Shown in pieces: positions 1 through 10,176 of a stretch of DNA of 64,000 nucleotides; position 1 is the stretch's first letter, and each line of letters starts with the position of its first letter. The DNA is taken from the NCBI GenBank assembly GCA_025916135.1, contig CP104793.1, positions 3,410,001 through 3,474,000 of the forward strand. The letters are read 5' to 3'. Both the position numbers and the translations under genes were made by a program. The stretch comes from Rhodobacteraceae bacterium D3-12 (GTDB taxonomy: Bacteria; Pseudomonadota; Alphaproteobacteria; Rhodobacterales; Rhodobacteraceae). The notes below the pieces were generated by a model. That model was not told the origin of the DNA and made no database searches. It was given only the letters and a program-made list of their open reading frames with translations.

Positions 1-785
1 GTGCCATAAGTCGACTTCATCATGCCCGGCTTGAAACAGGCCTGCCCAATCGTTGCCGCCTGCTGATCCCCCGCAACGCCCAAAATCGGCACCGCAGCAC
101 CAAATTGCTCGCTCATTCCGAAATCCGCCGCGCAATCGCGGACCTCAGGCAAAAGGCTCATCGGAATGTCGAGAGCCGCGCAAATCTCGCCATCCCACAC
201 CCCGTCGACGATATTATACAACATGGTGCGCGCCGCATTGGTGGCATCCGTCACATGCGCCCGCCCTCCGGTCAGCTTCCAGATCAGCCAACTGTCCACC
301 GTGCCAAAAGCCAACCGCCCGGCCTCTGCCTTGGCCCGCGCCCCTTCTACGTTCTCTAACAACCAACGCAGCTTGGTGCCCGAGAAGTAAGGATCAAGCA
401 AAAGCCCGGTGCGTGCGCGGATCATCTCCTCATGCCCCGCCTCGCGAAGCATGTGGCACATATCCGCTGTGCGCCGATCCTGCCACACAACCGCATTATA
501 AACAGGCACACCTGTCTCGCGGTCCCAAAGCAGGGTCGTCTCACGCTGATTGGTGATCCCGATCCCGGACAGATCTTCTGCCCGCACCCCGGCCCTTACC
601 AAGGCGAGCTCCGCCGAGCGCCGCGTGCTTTGCCACAAGTCTTCGGGATCATGCTCAACCCAGCCAGAGCGCGGAAAATGCTGCGGAAACTCCTCCTGTC
701 CCACGGATTTAACCCGCATTTCAGCGTCAAACACAATCGCCCGGCTTGACGTTGTGCCTTGATCCAGCGCCAGAATATGTGACAC
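1..785 (-). CDS. glpK: Glycerol kinase, 3' part cut off by the window edge
   Basis: FGGY-family kinase that phosphorylates glycerol to sn-glycerol-3-phosphate in the cytoplasm. About 261 residues are visible. The N-terminus carries the phosphate-binding loop [16 protein letters not shown] (residues 5-20), followed by [13 protein letters not shown] near residue 76 and a GVAGDQQAA segment near the window edge, all typical of GlpK rather than xylulokinase. I chose a GTG start at 785 because a GGGGAGGGG ribosome-binding site lies just upstream and the motif begins immediately after it. The gene runs off position 1, so about half is missing. It diverges from the TetR gene at 951. Confidence 0.9.
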   Translation of the reverse strand, partial: MSHILALDQGTTSSRAIVFDAEMRVKSVGQEEFPQHFPRSGWVEHDPEDLWQSTRRSAELALVRAGVRAEDLSGIGITNQRETTLLWDRETGVPVYNAVVWQDRRTADMCHMLREAGHEEMIRARTGLLLDPYFSGTKLRWLLENVEGARAKAEAGRLAFGTVDSWLIWKLTGGRAHVTDATNAARTMLYNIVDGVWDGEICAALDIPMSLLPEVRDCAADFGMSEQFGAAVPILGVAGDQQAATIGQACFKPGMMKSTYG

Positions 786-950
786 GGGCTTTCCCCTCCC
801 CAAGCGATCGGTCGTCTGCCGATATTCCGGGCATCCCGCCTCTTATGCAACCCCGTGACCGCCACCATCGCCGCATTTTCGGCGCGACCCTTTGCCCGTA
901 TTGAGATGCTCGTATTGCTGCCACGCAGGCGCCCGCGTATGGTCCCCACT

Positions 951-1529
951 ATGAAAACCGCAGTCAGCAAGCGCCCCGCCAAAAAACCGCGCCTCTCGCG
1001 CGCTGATTGGCTGCGCGCCGGGTTTCAAACCTTATCTTCGCTCGGCCTTCGGCGCTCAAAGTCGATAGACTCGCCGCCGATGTTGGCGCGACAAAAGGGT
1101 CATTCTACTGGCACTTCAAAGACTTACCTGACTTTCAACGCAAGCTACTTGTGATGTGGGAAGAGCAATGCCTTGCCGCGATTGACGCCACCGCAAGCGA
1201 GGATGACCAAGCCGCCAGCCGTCTACGCGCGCTAACCCAACTCCTCGCGAGCCGTGACCTTCAAGACAACGACTGGCAAAGCGCAGAACCTTCGATCTCG
1301 CGCGTGGGCACGCGACTCCGAAGCTGCTGCCGAAACGGTTGCGCGTGTTGATGCGCACTGCCTTACCGCGCTGTCTTCGCTTCTGGCGGACTGCGGGGTG
1401 ACCAACCCCGATCTCACCCGCGCAATCTATGCAGCGGCCATCGGTATGGCCGACCTGTCGATGCGTGATAACAAAAGCAACGATGCTGCCCTTGGCACGT
1501 TGGTTGACCTAATCTTGGCTCTACGATGA
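951..1529 (+). pseudogene. TetR-family regulator, disrupted by two frameshifts
   Basis: Three reading-frame segments together make one TetR-type protein of about 192 residues. The first (from ATG 951) gives the start of the helix-turn-helix (SRADWLRAGFQTLSSLG). The second gives PSALKVDRLA and the very typical KGSFYWHFKDL. The third gives the C-terminal ligand domain ending near 1529. The frame changes near 1047 (one base missing in ctcggccttcgg) and near 1303 (one extra base in atctcgcgcg). The net length is unchanged. Either the gene is inactive or the sequence has two indel errors. It overlaps the next gene by ATGA, suggesting a two-gene unit. The effector is unknown; it is divergent from glpK. 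Confidence 0.75.
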
Positions 1530-1939
1530 AAACGCTACTGTTCACCCTCATTCTGACGGCGCTGCATGCCACAACTTCACCCGTCTCGGCCCATGGCAAC
1601 CACCCGCCCTTTGATGCGCCCGGCCATGTCTGGCAGTTGATCGAACTCAACGGCGCGCCGTTTACCGCGCGCGCCACACTCACGTTCCCCGAACCCGGCA
1701 AGCTTGCTGGACAAGCCCCCTGTAACCGGTATTTCGGCAAGATGTGGGGCGACTACCCTTGGTTCAAAGCGGGCCAAATCGGCGCCACCCGCCGCGCCTG
1801 CCCTGAGCTGGCGGCAGAACAGGCCTTCCTCAAGGCTCTTGGCGAAATGAGCCAAGCCGATGCGTCAGACAGCCACTTGCTTTTAACCGGAGCCGGCAGA
1901 CAAAGTATGGTCTTCCGCCTCATGCCACCGACCGAGTGA
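1526..1939 (+). CDS. META/HslJ-like domain protein, secreted
   Basis: A 137-residue protein with an N-terminal signal peptide ([22 protein letters not shown]). The body resembles the META (HslJ) domain: [11 protein letters not shown] near residue 37 and [16 protein letters not shown] near residue 57 are the usual landmarks, with a conserved Cys and a later Cys. Such proteins are periplasmic or envelope-associated with poorly known roles in motility or stress. The start overlaps the stop of the upstream TetR frame by ATGA. The 3' end overlaps recO, which is convergent, by 20 bases. Confidence 0.7.
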   Translation: MKTLLFTLILTALHATTSPVSAHGNHPPFDAPGHVWQLIELNGAPFTARATLTFPEPGKLAGQAPCNRYFGKMWGDYPWFKAGQIGATRRACPELAAEQAFLKALGEMSQADASDSHLLLTGAGRQSMVFRLMPPTE

Positions 1940-2648
1940 ACAGATCGACAAACCGCTGCCGTGGCTCTGGCAAGGGTTTGTGAACCAGTTCCTGCGCCAG
2001 TTTGTGCCGCAGAAAATACCCTGTTAGGTTAAACCCTTGAACAATTTCTGCATCCGGCGCATCGCCCTTACCCAAGAGCGTCGGTGGCAGCGGCAACAAC
2101 CGGTCCACCCACTCGCCCGCGCCTTCGCGCGACACCGCCCGCCCGGTCTTTGGTGATACGAATTCCAAACCCTCGGAACTGCCGGTGACGGCGCATCGGC
2201 CTAAATCCAGCCCAAAGCCCATTTCCTCAAGCAGCGCCAGCTCCCACCGCAAATAGGCCAGCGGCCAAAGCCCGTCTTGCCCCAGCAGGTCCATCAACTG
2301 TTCGGTGCGCCGGTAAAGCGCGCCATGCGCCTCGCGTTCCGGCAGACAAAAACTCAGAACCGACGCCACCGCATTCAACCCGGCAAGCGCCAGCCGCGAT
2401 CCCATCACGGCCGCCGCACGAGAGCGCAAAGGCTCTACCTGATAGCTTCCGATATGCTCTTCCAGCCGCGCCCGCCACGCCACGTCAAGCTGTGCACCCG
2501 GCTGCAGGATCGGGGCAATTTTCCGACTAGCGCCACCGCGCACAACCCCGGCATGGCGGCCATGCTCTTCGGTGAACACGTCAATGATGGCACTGGATTC
2601 CCCGTGCCGCCGAACGCTTAGCAATATCCCGTGATCCCGCCATTCCAT
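1920..2648 (-). CDS. recO: DNA repair protein RecO
   Basis: A 242-residue RecO, the partner of RecR that loads RecA on SSB-coated single-stranded DNA in the RecF pathway. The N-terminal OB-fold begins [17 protein letters not shown] with the characteristic [10 protein letters not shown] segment near residue 34. The C-terminal half has [28 protein letters not shown], the RecO zinc-finger region, here with only one of the usual cysteines, as in other alphaproteobacteria. Length is normal for the family. It is convergent with the META gene and 59 bases downstream of prpE. Confidence 0.92.
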   Translation of the reverse strand: MEWRDHGILLSVRRHGESSAIIDVFTEEHGRHAGVVRGGASRKIAPILQPGAQLDVAWRARLEEHIGSYQVEPLRSRAAAVMGSRLALAGLNAVASVLSFCLPEREAHGALYRRTEQLMDLLGQDGLWPLAYLRWELALLEEMGFGLDLGRCAVTGSSEGLEFVSPKTGRAVSREGAGEWVDRLLPLPPTLLGKGDAPDAEIVQGFNLTGYFLRHKLAQELVHKPLPEPRQRFVDLFTRSVA

Positions 2649-2707
2649 GGCGTCAGCTTAGGGCAATTGGCAGGGCGCTGAAACCACCCTGCCACGCGTG
2701 CCGCAAA

Positions 2708-4600
2708 TCACGCCTCGGCATAGCCGATCGTTTGCAGCGCCTCGGCGATCTCTTCCAAAATCGCCGGATCGTCGATGGTCGCAGGCATCTTCCATTCAGA
2801 CCCATCCGCAATCGACACCATCGTGCCACGCAAAATCTTGCCCGAGCGGGTCTTGGGCAGCCGATCCACCACCACGGCCAGCTTGAACGCCGCCACCGGG
2901 CCAATCTTTTCACGGACCAGCTTGACCACCTCCGCCGTCACCTCTTCATGCGGGCGGTTGCAACCCGCGTTCAGGCACAGGAACCCCACCGGCAATTGCC
3001 CTTTCAACTGGTCCGTTACCCCGATCACGGCGCATTCCGCCACATCCGGGTGCCCGGCCAGAACCTCTTCCATACCGCCCGTCGAAAGCCGATGCCCGGC
3101 CACGTTGATCACGTCATCGGTGCGCGCCATGATATAAAGGTATCCGTCCTCGTCGATCATCCCCGCATCGCCGGTTTCGTAATACCCCGGAAAGGCGTTG
3201 AGATAGCTTTTCTGGAACCGCTCTTCGGCATTCCAGAGGTTCGGCAATGTCCCCGGCGGCAATGGCAGTTTGATCGCAATCGCCCCTAACTCTCCGGGCG
3301 GAAGCGGATGCCCGCCCTCGTCCAGCACATGCACCTCATGTCCCGGCATCGGCACCGATGGGCTGCCGAGCTTCACATCCAAAAGCTCAATCCCCACCGG
3401 GTTCGCCGCAATCGACCAGCCCGTCTCGGTTTGCCACCAATGGTCAATCACCGGCACGCCCAGTTGATCTTGCGCCCAGATGATCGTGTCCGGGTCTGCC
3501 CGCTCTCCGGCAAGATAAACATTTCGCAGGCACGACAGGTCGTATTTCTTGACGAACTCGCCCTTCGGGTCCTCCCGCTTGACTGCGCGAAAGGCGGTCG
3601 GCGCGGTGAAAAAGCTCTTTACGTCATGCTCGGAAATCACCCGCCAGAACGTGCCCGCATCCGGCGTGCCTACCGGCTTGCCCTCAAACACGATGGTGGT
3701 GTTGCCGTGGATCAAGGGCGCATAGGCAATATAGGAATGCCCGACGACCCAACCCACATCTGACGCGGCCCAGAACACCTCGCCCGGATCAACGGCATAG
3801 ATGTTCTTCATGGTCCAGTTCAGCGCAACAAGCTGTCCCGCCGTGTGGCGGATCACACCCTTGGGCGCGCCGGTCGTGCCCGAAGTATATAGGATATAGG
3901 ACGGGTGGTTGCCCTCCACCGGCACACACTCCGCCGGCGCGACACCCTCTTGCGCAGCATACCAGTCAAAATCACGCCCCTCGATCAGCGGCGCAACCTC
4001 TTCCTCGCGTTGCAGGATGATCGTGAACTCCGGCTTGTGGCTGGCCAGATCAATCGCACCATCCAGCAGGGGTTTGTATTTCACCACCCGCCCCGGCTCC
4101 AACCCGCAAGAGGCCGCGATGATCGCCTTGGGCTTGGCATCGTCAATCCGCACGGCCAGCTCGTTCGCCGCAAACCCGCCGAACACCACCGAATGGATCG
4201 CCCCGATCCGCCCACAGGCCAGCATCGCCTCGATCGCCTGCGGCACCATCGGCATATAGATCACCACGCGATCGCCTTTTTCGACGCCCTTCGCCTTTAG
4301 CGCCCCGGCGAGCCCCGCAACACGGTCTTTTAGCGCGGCAAAGCTGATGTGCTCTTTGCGGCCCGTGATCGGGCTGTCGTAAATGATCGCCGTTTGCTCG
4401 GCGCGGCCATTCTCGACGTGGCGGTCCACCGCGTTATAGCAGGTGTTTACCTTGGCATCCGCGAACCATTCATACAGGTTATTGCCTTTGTCGGTCAGCG
4501 CCTTTGACGGCGCCTCGACCCAATCAATCGCCTGCGCCGCATCCATCCAAAACCCTTCCGGGTCGGCTTTCCAGGCGTCATAAACTTCGCGGTATCCCAT
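2708..4600 (-). CDS. prpE: Propionyl-CoA synthetase
   Basis: A 630-residue acyl-CoA synthetase of the ANL superfamily that activates propionate (and less well acetate) with ATP and CoA in the cytoplasm. The AMP-binding P-loop YTSGTTGAPKG is at about 238-248, DHWWQTETGW lies in the middle, and the C-terminal PKTRSGKILRG holds the catalytic lysine that CobB-type deacylases regulate in this family. The N-terminus MGYREVYDAWKADPEGFW and overall pattern match alphaproteobacterial PrpE rather than Acs. A CobB homologue is encoded at 36100 and MeaB at 45737, both relevant to propionyl-CoA metabolism. Its promoter region holds an array of TGCAAA boxes. Confidence 0.92.
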   Translation of the reverse strand: MGYREVYDAWKADPEGFWMDAAQAIDWVEAPSKALTDKGNNLYEWFADAKVNTCYNAVDRHVENGRAEQTAIIYDSPITGRKEHISFAALKDRVAGLAGALKAKGVEKGDRVVIYMPMVPQAIEAMLACGRIGAIHSVVFGGFAANELAVRIDDAKPKAIIAASCGLEPGRVVKYKPLLDGAIDLASHKPEFTIILQREEEVAPLIEGRDFDWYAAQEGVAPAECVPVEGNHPSYILYTSGTTGAPKGVIRHTAGQLVALNWTMKNIYAVDPGEVFWAASDVGWVVGHSYIAYAPLIHGNTTIVFEGKPVGTPDAGTFWRVISEHDVKSFFTAPTAFRAVKREDPKGEFVKKYDLSCLRNVYLAGERADPDTIIWAQDQLGVPVIDHWWQTETGWSIAANPVGIELLDVKLGSPSVPMPGHEVHVLDEGGHPLPPGELGAIAIKLPLPPGTLPNLWNAEERFQKSYLNAFPGYYETGDAGMIDEDGYLYIMARTDDVINVAGHRLSTGGMEEVLAGHPDVAECAVIGVTDQLKGQLPVGFLCLNAGCNRPHEEVTAEVVKLVREKIGPVAAFKLAVVVDRLPKTRSGKILRGTMVSIADGSEWKMPATIDDPAILEEIAEALQTIGYAEA

Positions 4601-4694
4601 GGCATACTCCTCCTCAGCTTTGCATCGGGCTTAGGCGTTGCACAGGCTCCGCCGCAAGTCTCTTGCACGACGTAGCGTCAGTTTATCGCAAGTG

Positions 4695-4808
4695 TTTTGC
4701 AGATTGCCCCGCAAATGCGCTGCAAACTTCTGCAAACCCTCGTGGTTTATGCAGATCACACTGCATAGCGCAGAGGTTTTGCAAACTTGCTAACCCTGAC
4801 GTGCAAAC
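4695..4808 (-). promoter_or_regulatory. Cluster of TGCAAA boxes upstream of prpE, candidate ScfR/PccR-type operator
   Basis: The 229-base gap between prpE and maeB holds five or six copies of (T)TGCAAA(C): TTTTGCAG at 4695, GCAAA at 4711, TGCAAAC at 4721 and 4731, TTTTGCAAAC at 4777, and TGCAAAC at 4802. Short-chain fatty acyl-CoA regulators (RamB, PccR) recognise TTTGCAAA-type sites in front of propionyl-CoA and acetyl-CoA genes, so these are likely operators controlling prpE. The regulator gene is not in this window. Confidence 0.55.
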
Positions 4809-4829
4809 CCGCTCCCCCAACAGATCGCC

Positions 4830-7109
4830 TCAGCCGTAGTGCTCTACAGGTGTGCCTGCCACCGCTGCCATATTCAAGAGACCGCGCGGCGTAACACCCG
4901 AGGTCACAATATGCGCGCGGTTGCCCATTCCCATCAGGATCGGACCAACTTCAAGGCCACCACCCTTCATCTTGAGAATGTTGCGCACCCCCGATGCCGC
5001 ATCGGCATGGGCAAAGATCAGCACATTCGCCGCCCCATCAAAACGCCCTTGCGGCAACAGCCGCTCGCGCATGTCCGGGTCCAGCGCCGCGTCAACATTC
5101 ATCTCGCCCTCATAGGCAAAATCATGCGGCTCCGCATCCAGCAGCGCCATCGCCCCGCGCAACCGCTTGCCCGACCCTTCGGCCTGATTGCCGAATTGCG
5201 ATTGCGAGCAAAAGGCGATCTTTGGCTCGATCCCGAACCGCCTGACATGACGCGCCGCGCCTCGCGCAACCTCGGCCACCTGCTCAGGCGTCGGCGTGGT
5301 CCACACATGCGTATCAGCGATAAACAATGGCCCGTCTTCAAGGATCATCATCGAAAGCGCGCCATGCGGGCGATAGTCCTCGGTGCCAAGAACCTGCGTG
5401 ACATAGTTCAAATGCCAGCGGTATTCCCCGAAGGTGCCGCAAATCAGGCTGTCAGCCTCGCCGCGATGCACCATAATCGCACCAATCGCCGTGGTGTTGG
5501 TGCGCATTATGGCACGCGCCAGATCGGGCGTGACCCCGCGCCGCGCCATGATCTTGTGATAGCTGCCCCAGTAGTCGCGATAGCGCGGGTCATTTTCCGG
5601 GTTCACGATCTGAAAATCCCGCCCCGGCCGGATCGCCAGCCCGGCCCGCTCACATCGCGCCTCCAATACTTCGGGTCGCCCGATCAGAATGGGCTGCTCG
5701 GTGGTTTCTTCCAAAATCGCCTGCGCCGCCCGCAAGACGCGCTCGTCCTCGCCCTCGGCAAAAACGATACGCCGCGCCGCACTGCGCGCGGCGTTGAACA
5801 CCGGGCGCATAAGCAGCGCTGATTTGAACACCGACTGGTTCAGCTTCTCGCGATACGCCCCCATATCGTCGATCTGCCGCGTCGCCACACCGCTCTCCAT
5901 CGCCGCCCGCGCCACAGCCGAAGACACAACCCCCACAAGCCTTGGATCAAACGGTTTCGGGATCAGATAATCACTTCCGAACGTCAGATGCTCGCCCTTA
6001 TAGGCCGCCGCCGCCTCGGCGCTGGTGGTGGCACGTGCAAGCTCGGCAATGCCGTCGATACAGGCAAGCTGCATCGCGTCGTTAATCTCCGTCGCACCCA
6101 CATCCAACGCCCCGCGAAAGATGAACGGAAAACACAGCACGTTGTTGACCTGATTGGGAAAATCGCTGCGCCCGGTGGCAATAATCGCATCCGGCGCAAC
6201 CGTCTTCACCTCATCAGGCAGGATTTCGGGCGTGGGATTGGCCAGCGCAAAAACAATCGGCTGCGCGCTCATCCGCTTGACCATATCGGCTTGCAAAACC
6301 CCCGGCCCCGACAGCCCAAGGAACAGGTCCGCGCCGTCAATCACCTCGTCCAGCGTCCGCTTGTCACTGGCCTGAGCATAGGCCGCCTTCTGCGGATTCA
6401 TATCCTCTTCGCGGCCTTCATAAACCAGCCCGTGAATATCGCAGAGCCAGACATTCTCGCGCTTCACCCCCAGCTTGAGCAACATGTTGAGACAGGCAAT
6501 TCCCGCCGCTCCGCCACCCGTGCTGACAATCTTGATGTCCTCGAATTGCTTACCCGCCACATGCAACGCATTGGTTGCCGCCGCGCCCACGACAATCGCC
6601 GTGCCATGCTGGTCATCATGGAACACCGGAATATTCATCCGCTCGCGACAGAGCTTTTCCACGATAAAGCAATCCGGCGCTTTGATATCTTCCAGGTTGA
6701 TCGCCCCGAAAGTCGGCTCCAGTGAACAAACAATATCGGCAAGTCGTTCTGGGTCGGATTCATTCACCTCGATGTCAAAGCAATCAATCCCGGCGAAATT
6801 CTTGAACAAAACCGCCTTGCCTTCCATCACCGGCTTGGACGCCAACGCCCCGATATTGCCCAGCCCCAACACCGCCGTTCCGTTGCTGACCACCGCGACA
6901 AGGTTGCCCCGCGCGGTATACCGCGCCGCTTGGCTGGCATCGGATTTGATCTCAAGACAGGCCTCGGCCACGCCAGGGGAATAGGCCCGGGCAAGGTCAC
7001 GGCCATTGGCCAACGGCTTTGTCGCGCGAATTTCCAGCTTACCGGGCTTGGGAAACTCATGATACTCCAACGCCGCCTGACGCAGGGTTTCCTTGGGGTC
7101 TCTGGACAT
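4830..7109 (-). CDS. maeB: NADP-dependent malic enzyme with phosphotransacetylase-like C-terminal domain
   Basis: A 759-residue fusion typical of Rhizobiales and Rhodobacterales. Residues about 1-430 are the malic enzyme (GLGNIGALASKPVMEGKAVLF near 80 and HDDQHGTAIVV near 163), which oxidatively decarboxylates malate to pyruvate with NADP. Residues about 440-759 resemble phosphate acetyltransferase (IRPGRDFQIVNPENDPRYRDYW and the later MKGGGLEVGPILMGM), a domain that is usually regulatory, sensing acetyl-CoA, rather than catalytic. It has its own promoter region upstream of 7109 and diverges from the nucleoside operon at 7265. Full length, no lesions. Confidence 0.93.
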   Translation of the reverse strand: MSRDPKETLRQAALEYHEFPKPGKLEIRATKPLANGRDLARAYSPGVAEACLEIKSDASQAARYTARGNLVAVVSNGTAVLGLGNIGALASKPVMEGKAVLFKNFAGIDCFDIEVNESDPERLADIVCSLEPTFGAINLEDIKAPDCFIVEKLCRERMNIPVFHDDQHGTAIVVGAAATNALHVAGKQFEDIKIVSTGGGAAGIACLNMLLKLGVKRENVWLCDIHGLVYEGREEDMNPQKAAYAQASDKRTLDEVIDGADLFLGLSGPGVLQADMVKRMSAQPIVFALANPTPEILPDEVKTVAPDAIIATGRSDFPNQVNNVLCFPFIFRGALDVGATEINDAMQLACIDGIAELARATTSAEAAAAYKGEHLTFGSDYLIPKPFDPRLVGVVSSAVARAAMESGVATRQIDDMGAYREKLNQSVFKSALLMRPVFNAARSAARRIVFAEGEDERVLRAAQAILEETTEQPILIGRPEVLEARCERAGLAIRPGRDFQIVNPENDPRYRDYWGSYHKIMARRGVTPDLARAIMRTNTTAIGAIMVHRGEADSLICGTFGEYRWHLNYVTQVLGTEDYRPHGALSMMILEDGPLFIADTHVWTTPTPEQVAEVARGAARHVRRFGIEPKIAFCSQSQFGNQAEGSGKRLRGAMALLDAEPHDFAYEGEMNVDAALDPDMRERLLPQGRFDGAANVLIFAHADAASGVRNILKMKGGGLEVGPILMGMGNRAHIVTSGVTPRGLLNMAAVAGTPVEHYG

Positions 7110-7264
7110 GTGCAGCCTCTCGGGAAAAATTATAGTTTAGCATTAAACTATATCGTGACGTAGGGGAAGGCGGTGTTTCGTCTCAGCCCTCCATCCTTCC
7201 TTTCACCGACATGTTGCAATTGAATGAACTCCCGCGCAAACTTGCACCTCAAGGGAGCTCACTA

Positions 7265-8368
7265 ATGACCACGCAGCCGGGGGAAACACGCGCGGAAATA
7301 CGCCTACCGACACAGCATTTGCGTGACGACATCCCGTTTTTCACCGCCACTCTGGGCATGCGCATGGACATGATCTATCCCGCCGATTCCCCGACCGTTG
7401 CCGTGTTTTCCGGCCATGGCCTGCGCTTGCGCATCGAAAAAGACGCGCCCGACCCACCCGGCACCCTGCGCATTCTAACCGACCGCCCCGACAGCTTCGC
7501 CAACGGTCAGCGCCGCCTCACCGCGCCCAATGGCACGCGGGTTGAAATCGAACCGCTTGATCCGCCGCTGCACCTGCCTGAAACGGTGCATTCCTTCGCC
7601 GTGCGCCGCCTCGCAGACGAGGCCCCATGGGTGATCGGACGCGCCGGAATGCAGTACCGCGATCTGATCCCTGACCGGCTCGGCGGGTCGATTATCGCCA
7701 GCCATATCCGCATCCCCGATGCCGGCCCCGTGCCCGACATGGTGCATTTTCACAAGGTCGGGTTTCAACTCATCTTCTGCATCTCCGGCTGGGTCGATGT
7801 CTTATACGAAGATCAGGGCGGGCTGCGTCGGCTCTACCCCGGTGATTGCTTTATCCAGCCCCCCGAAATCCGCCACCGCGTGGTCGAAGCAAGCGAGAAC
7901 CTGCAAGTCATCGAAATCGGCGTGCCCGCCGAGCATGTGACCGAAATTGACCACGATATGACGCTCCCCACCCCGACAGAGCGCCCTGACCGGCTGTGGC
8001 ATGGCCAGCGTTTCGTGCATGACATCGGCAAGTCTGCCGCGTGGGCACCCCATCGCCTCCCCGGATTCATCGCCCGTGACACGACGATCAACGCCAACAC
8101 CGGCGGCGTGGCCGGTGTCTGGGTTCTGCGCAAGGGCAATGGCCCTCCGGTTTGGAGCCGCCATGACGCTGACATCTACTTTGCCTATGTCATGGCAGGC
8201 GAGGTTACGCTGCAAGGCGACGGGCACTCACCGCAGGTCTTGAGCGAAGGCGATGCTTTCGTCATACCCCCCGGAATGACAACCCGCCTTTCCGCGGCTT
8301 CGGACGATTTCGAACTGCTCGAAACCGCCCTGCCCGGCACATTCAATATCCAAACGGAGACCCCATGA
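7265..8368 (+). CDS. Bi-domain cupin protein, first gene of a nucleoside-salvage operon
   Basis: A 367-residue protein. Residues about 8-60 look like one half of a VOC/glyoxalase module (HLRDDIPFFTATLGMRMDMIYP). Two cupin barrels follow: one around 155-235 (HFHKVGFQLIFCISGWVDVLYED, then RLYPGDCFIQPPEIRH) and one around 275-355 (LSEGDAFVIPPGM). Histidines in both suggest metal binding. ATG 7265 is preferred over an upstream start at 7211 because GGGAG lies eight bases before it. The stop overlaps the cdd start by ATGA, so it is translationally coupled to pyrimidine salvage genes. The reaction is unknown; a lyase, dioxygenase or sugar/urate-type conversion is possible. Confidence 0.75.
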   Translation: MTTQPGETRAEIRLPTQHLRDDIPFFTATLGMRMDMIYPADSPTVAVFSGHGLRLRIEKDAPDPPGTLRILTDRPDSFANGQRRLTAPNGTRVEIEPLDPPLHLPETVHSFAVRRLADEAPWVIGRAGMQYRDLIPDRLGGSIIASHIRIPDAGPVPDMVHFHKVGFQLIFCISGWVDVLYEDQGGLRRLYPGDCFIQPPEIRHRVVEASENLQVIEIGVPAEHVTEIDHDMTLPTPTERPDRLWHGQRFVHDIGKSAAWAPHRLPGFIARDTTINANTGGVAGVWVLRKGNGPPVWSRHDADIYFAYVMAGEVTLQGDGHSPQVLSEGDAFVIPPGMTTRLSAASDDFELLETALPGTFNIQTETP

Positions 8369-8775
8369 GCGACCTTCTCGATGCCGCCCGCGCTGTGCGC
8401 GAAAATGCCTATGTGCCCTATTCTCATTTCAAGGTCGGCGCGGCAGTTCGCGGTAAATCCGGCACCATTTACGTTGGCTGCAATGTCGAAAACGTCGCCT
8501 ACCCCGAAGGCACCTGTGCCGAAGCGGGCGCCATAGCCGCAATGGTCGCTGCGGGCGAAACCGAGTTGAGCGAAGTCGCCGTTATCGCCGACAGCCCCGC
8601 GCCGGTGCCCCCCTGTGGTGGCTGCCGTCAGAAACTGGCCGAATTCGGCGCGCCGCACACCGCCGTCACGCTCGCCACCACCGGCGGACAGGCAAGCAGC
8701 CACACAATCGGCGAATTGCTCCCCGGTGCCTTCGCGCTCGACCATATGGAGCATGCCGGAAACGGTGACACCTGA
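8365..8775 (+). CDS. cdd: Cytidine deaminase
   Basis: A 136-residue tetrameric-type cytidine deaminase that converts cytidine and deoxycytidine to uridine and deoxyuridine. The zinc motif is complete: CAE at about residues 52-54 within NVAYPEGTCAEAGAI and PCGGC near 83-87. The protein starts MSDLLDAARAVRENAYVPYSHFKVGAA, the classical N-terminus. It overlaps the cupin gene by four bases and shares one base (TGATG) with deoA. Its product, deoxyuridine, is the substrate of the next enzyme. Confidence 0.95.
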   Translation: MSDLLDAARAVRENAYVPYSHFKVGAAVRGKSGTIYVGCNVENVAYPEGTCAEAGAIAAMVAAGETELSEVAVIADSPAPVPPCGGCRQKLAEFGAPHTAVTLATTGGQASSHTIGELLPGAFALDHMEHAGNGDT

Positions 8776-10079
8776 TGGACGCACGACAGATCATCGCCCA
8801 TCTGCGCGACGCAAAGCCCCCCTCGCGGGAGGAGCTGACATGGTTCGCGCGCGGCCTCGCCGATATGTCGGTCTCAGACGCCCAAGCAGGCGCCTTTGCC
8901 ATGGCCGCCCTTCTGCAAGGGCTGGGCGAAGAAGGCCGCGTGGCGCTGACGCTCGCCATGCGCGACAGCGGCGACGTGCTGCAATGGGATCTCGACAAAC
9001 CGGTGCTGGATAAACACTCCACCGGCGGTGTCGGCGATTGCGTCAGCCTCGTGCTGGCCCCCGCGCTGGCCGCTTGCGGGGCCTACGTGCCAATGATTTC
9101 CGGGCGCGGCCTTGGCCATACCGGCGGCACGCTGGATAAGATGGAGGCGATCCCCGGCCTGCGCACCGATTTCACCGAACCGCAATTCCGCACCGTGGTC
9201 CAAGAGGCCGGCGCCGCCATCGTTTCTGCCTCGGCGCATATCGCGCCCGCCGACAAACGGCTCTATGCAATACGCGACGTGACGGCGACAGTGGAAAGCC
9301 TCGATCTGATCACCGCCTCGATCCTGTCCAAAAAGCTGGCGGCAGGGCTTCAGGGCTTGGTGCTTGACGTCAAACTCGGCTCCGGCGCGTTCATGAAAAC
9401 CCATGACGAGGCACGCGCGCTGGCCAAAGCCTTGGTGACGACCGCCAATGCCGCCGGATGCCCGACAAGCGCGGTGATCTCGGACATGAACCAGCCCCTC
9501 GTGCCATCGCTCGGCAACGCTTTGGAAGTGGCCGAAGTGATGCGCGTGCTCTGCGGTACTGCGCGCGGCCCCCTTGTCGAGCTGTCGTCCGCTTTGGGCG
9601 GCGTGGTTCTGGCCAATGCGGGCCTTGCCAAAGACGTCGAAGCCGGCGCAAACGCAATCGCCGAAGCCATCCGCACAGGCCGCGCCGCCGAGGCCTTTGC
9701 CCGGATGGTCGCGGCCCAAGGCGGCCCGGTGCAGTTTGTTGAAAACTGGTCGCGCTTCCTGCCCGAAGCTAACGTCATTCGCGAAATCACGGCGCAAACC
9801 TCCGGCTATATCGCGCATTACGAAGGCGAAGCGCTCGGGCTATGCGTCGTCGGCCTCGGTGGTGGCCGACAGGTGGAAAGTGACGTGATCGACCCCGCCG
9901 TCGGCCTGTCAGACCTCTTGCCGCTTGGCACCAAGATCGCCAAGGGCCAACCTATCGCGCGCATCCACGCCGCCCGCGAAGACGCCGCCACCCGCGCCGA
10001 GGCCGAATTGCAGCGCGCGATCAAGATTACGGCCAAAGCACCCGCCCTGCCTCCACTTATCCATGAAAGGGTCGGTTGA
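8775..10079 (+). CDS. deoA: Thymidine phosphorylase
   Basis: A 434-residue pyrimidine-nucleoside phosphorylase that splits thymidine or deoxyuridine with phosphate to the base and 2-deoxyribose-1-phosphate. The family signature is clear: [10 protein letters not shown] near residue 79, [20 protein letters not shown] near 110 and [22 protein letters not shown] near 190. Length is standard. It shares a base with cdd and is followed by a 97-base gap before deoB that contains GC-rich inverted-repeat sequence, the only sizeable gap in the operon. Confidence 0.95.
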   Translation: MDARQIIAHLRDAKPPSREELTWFARGLADMSVSDAQAGAFAMAALLQGLGEEGRVALTLAMRDSGDVLQWDLDKPVLDKHSTGGVGDCVSLVLAPALAACGAYVPMISGRGLGHTGGTLDKMEAIPGLRTDFTEPQFRTVVQEAGAAIVSASAHIAPADKRLYAIRDVTATVESLDLITASILSKKLAAGLQGLVLDVKLGSGAFMKTHDEARALAKALVTTANAAGCPTSAVISDMNQPLVPSLGNALEVAEVMRVLCGTARGPLVELSSALGGVVLANAGLAKDVEAGANAIAEAIRTGRAAEAFARMVAAQGGPVQFVENWSRFLPEANVIREITAQTSGYIAHYEGEALGLCVVGLGGGRQVESDVIDPAVGLSDLLPLGTKIAKGQPIARIHAAREDAATRAEAELQRAIKITAKAPALPPLIHERVG

Positions 10080-10176
10080 TGCCTCTTCGCGCTTCACAAC
10101 GCGGGCTTGTTCCGGGGCCACTTGCCGCCTGCCACCAGCGGTTTCGGGCCAAGCCCGGCGCGGGACGAGCCAAGCC

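Noticed and set aside
10080-10176. GC-rich gap between deoA and deoB as a mobile palindrome
   Set aside because: It contains partial inverted repeats (CGGGCCAAGCCCGG) but no clear copy elsewhere, so no element is claimed.
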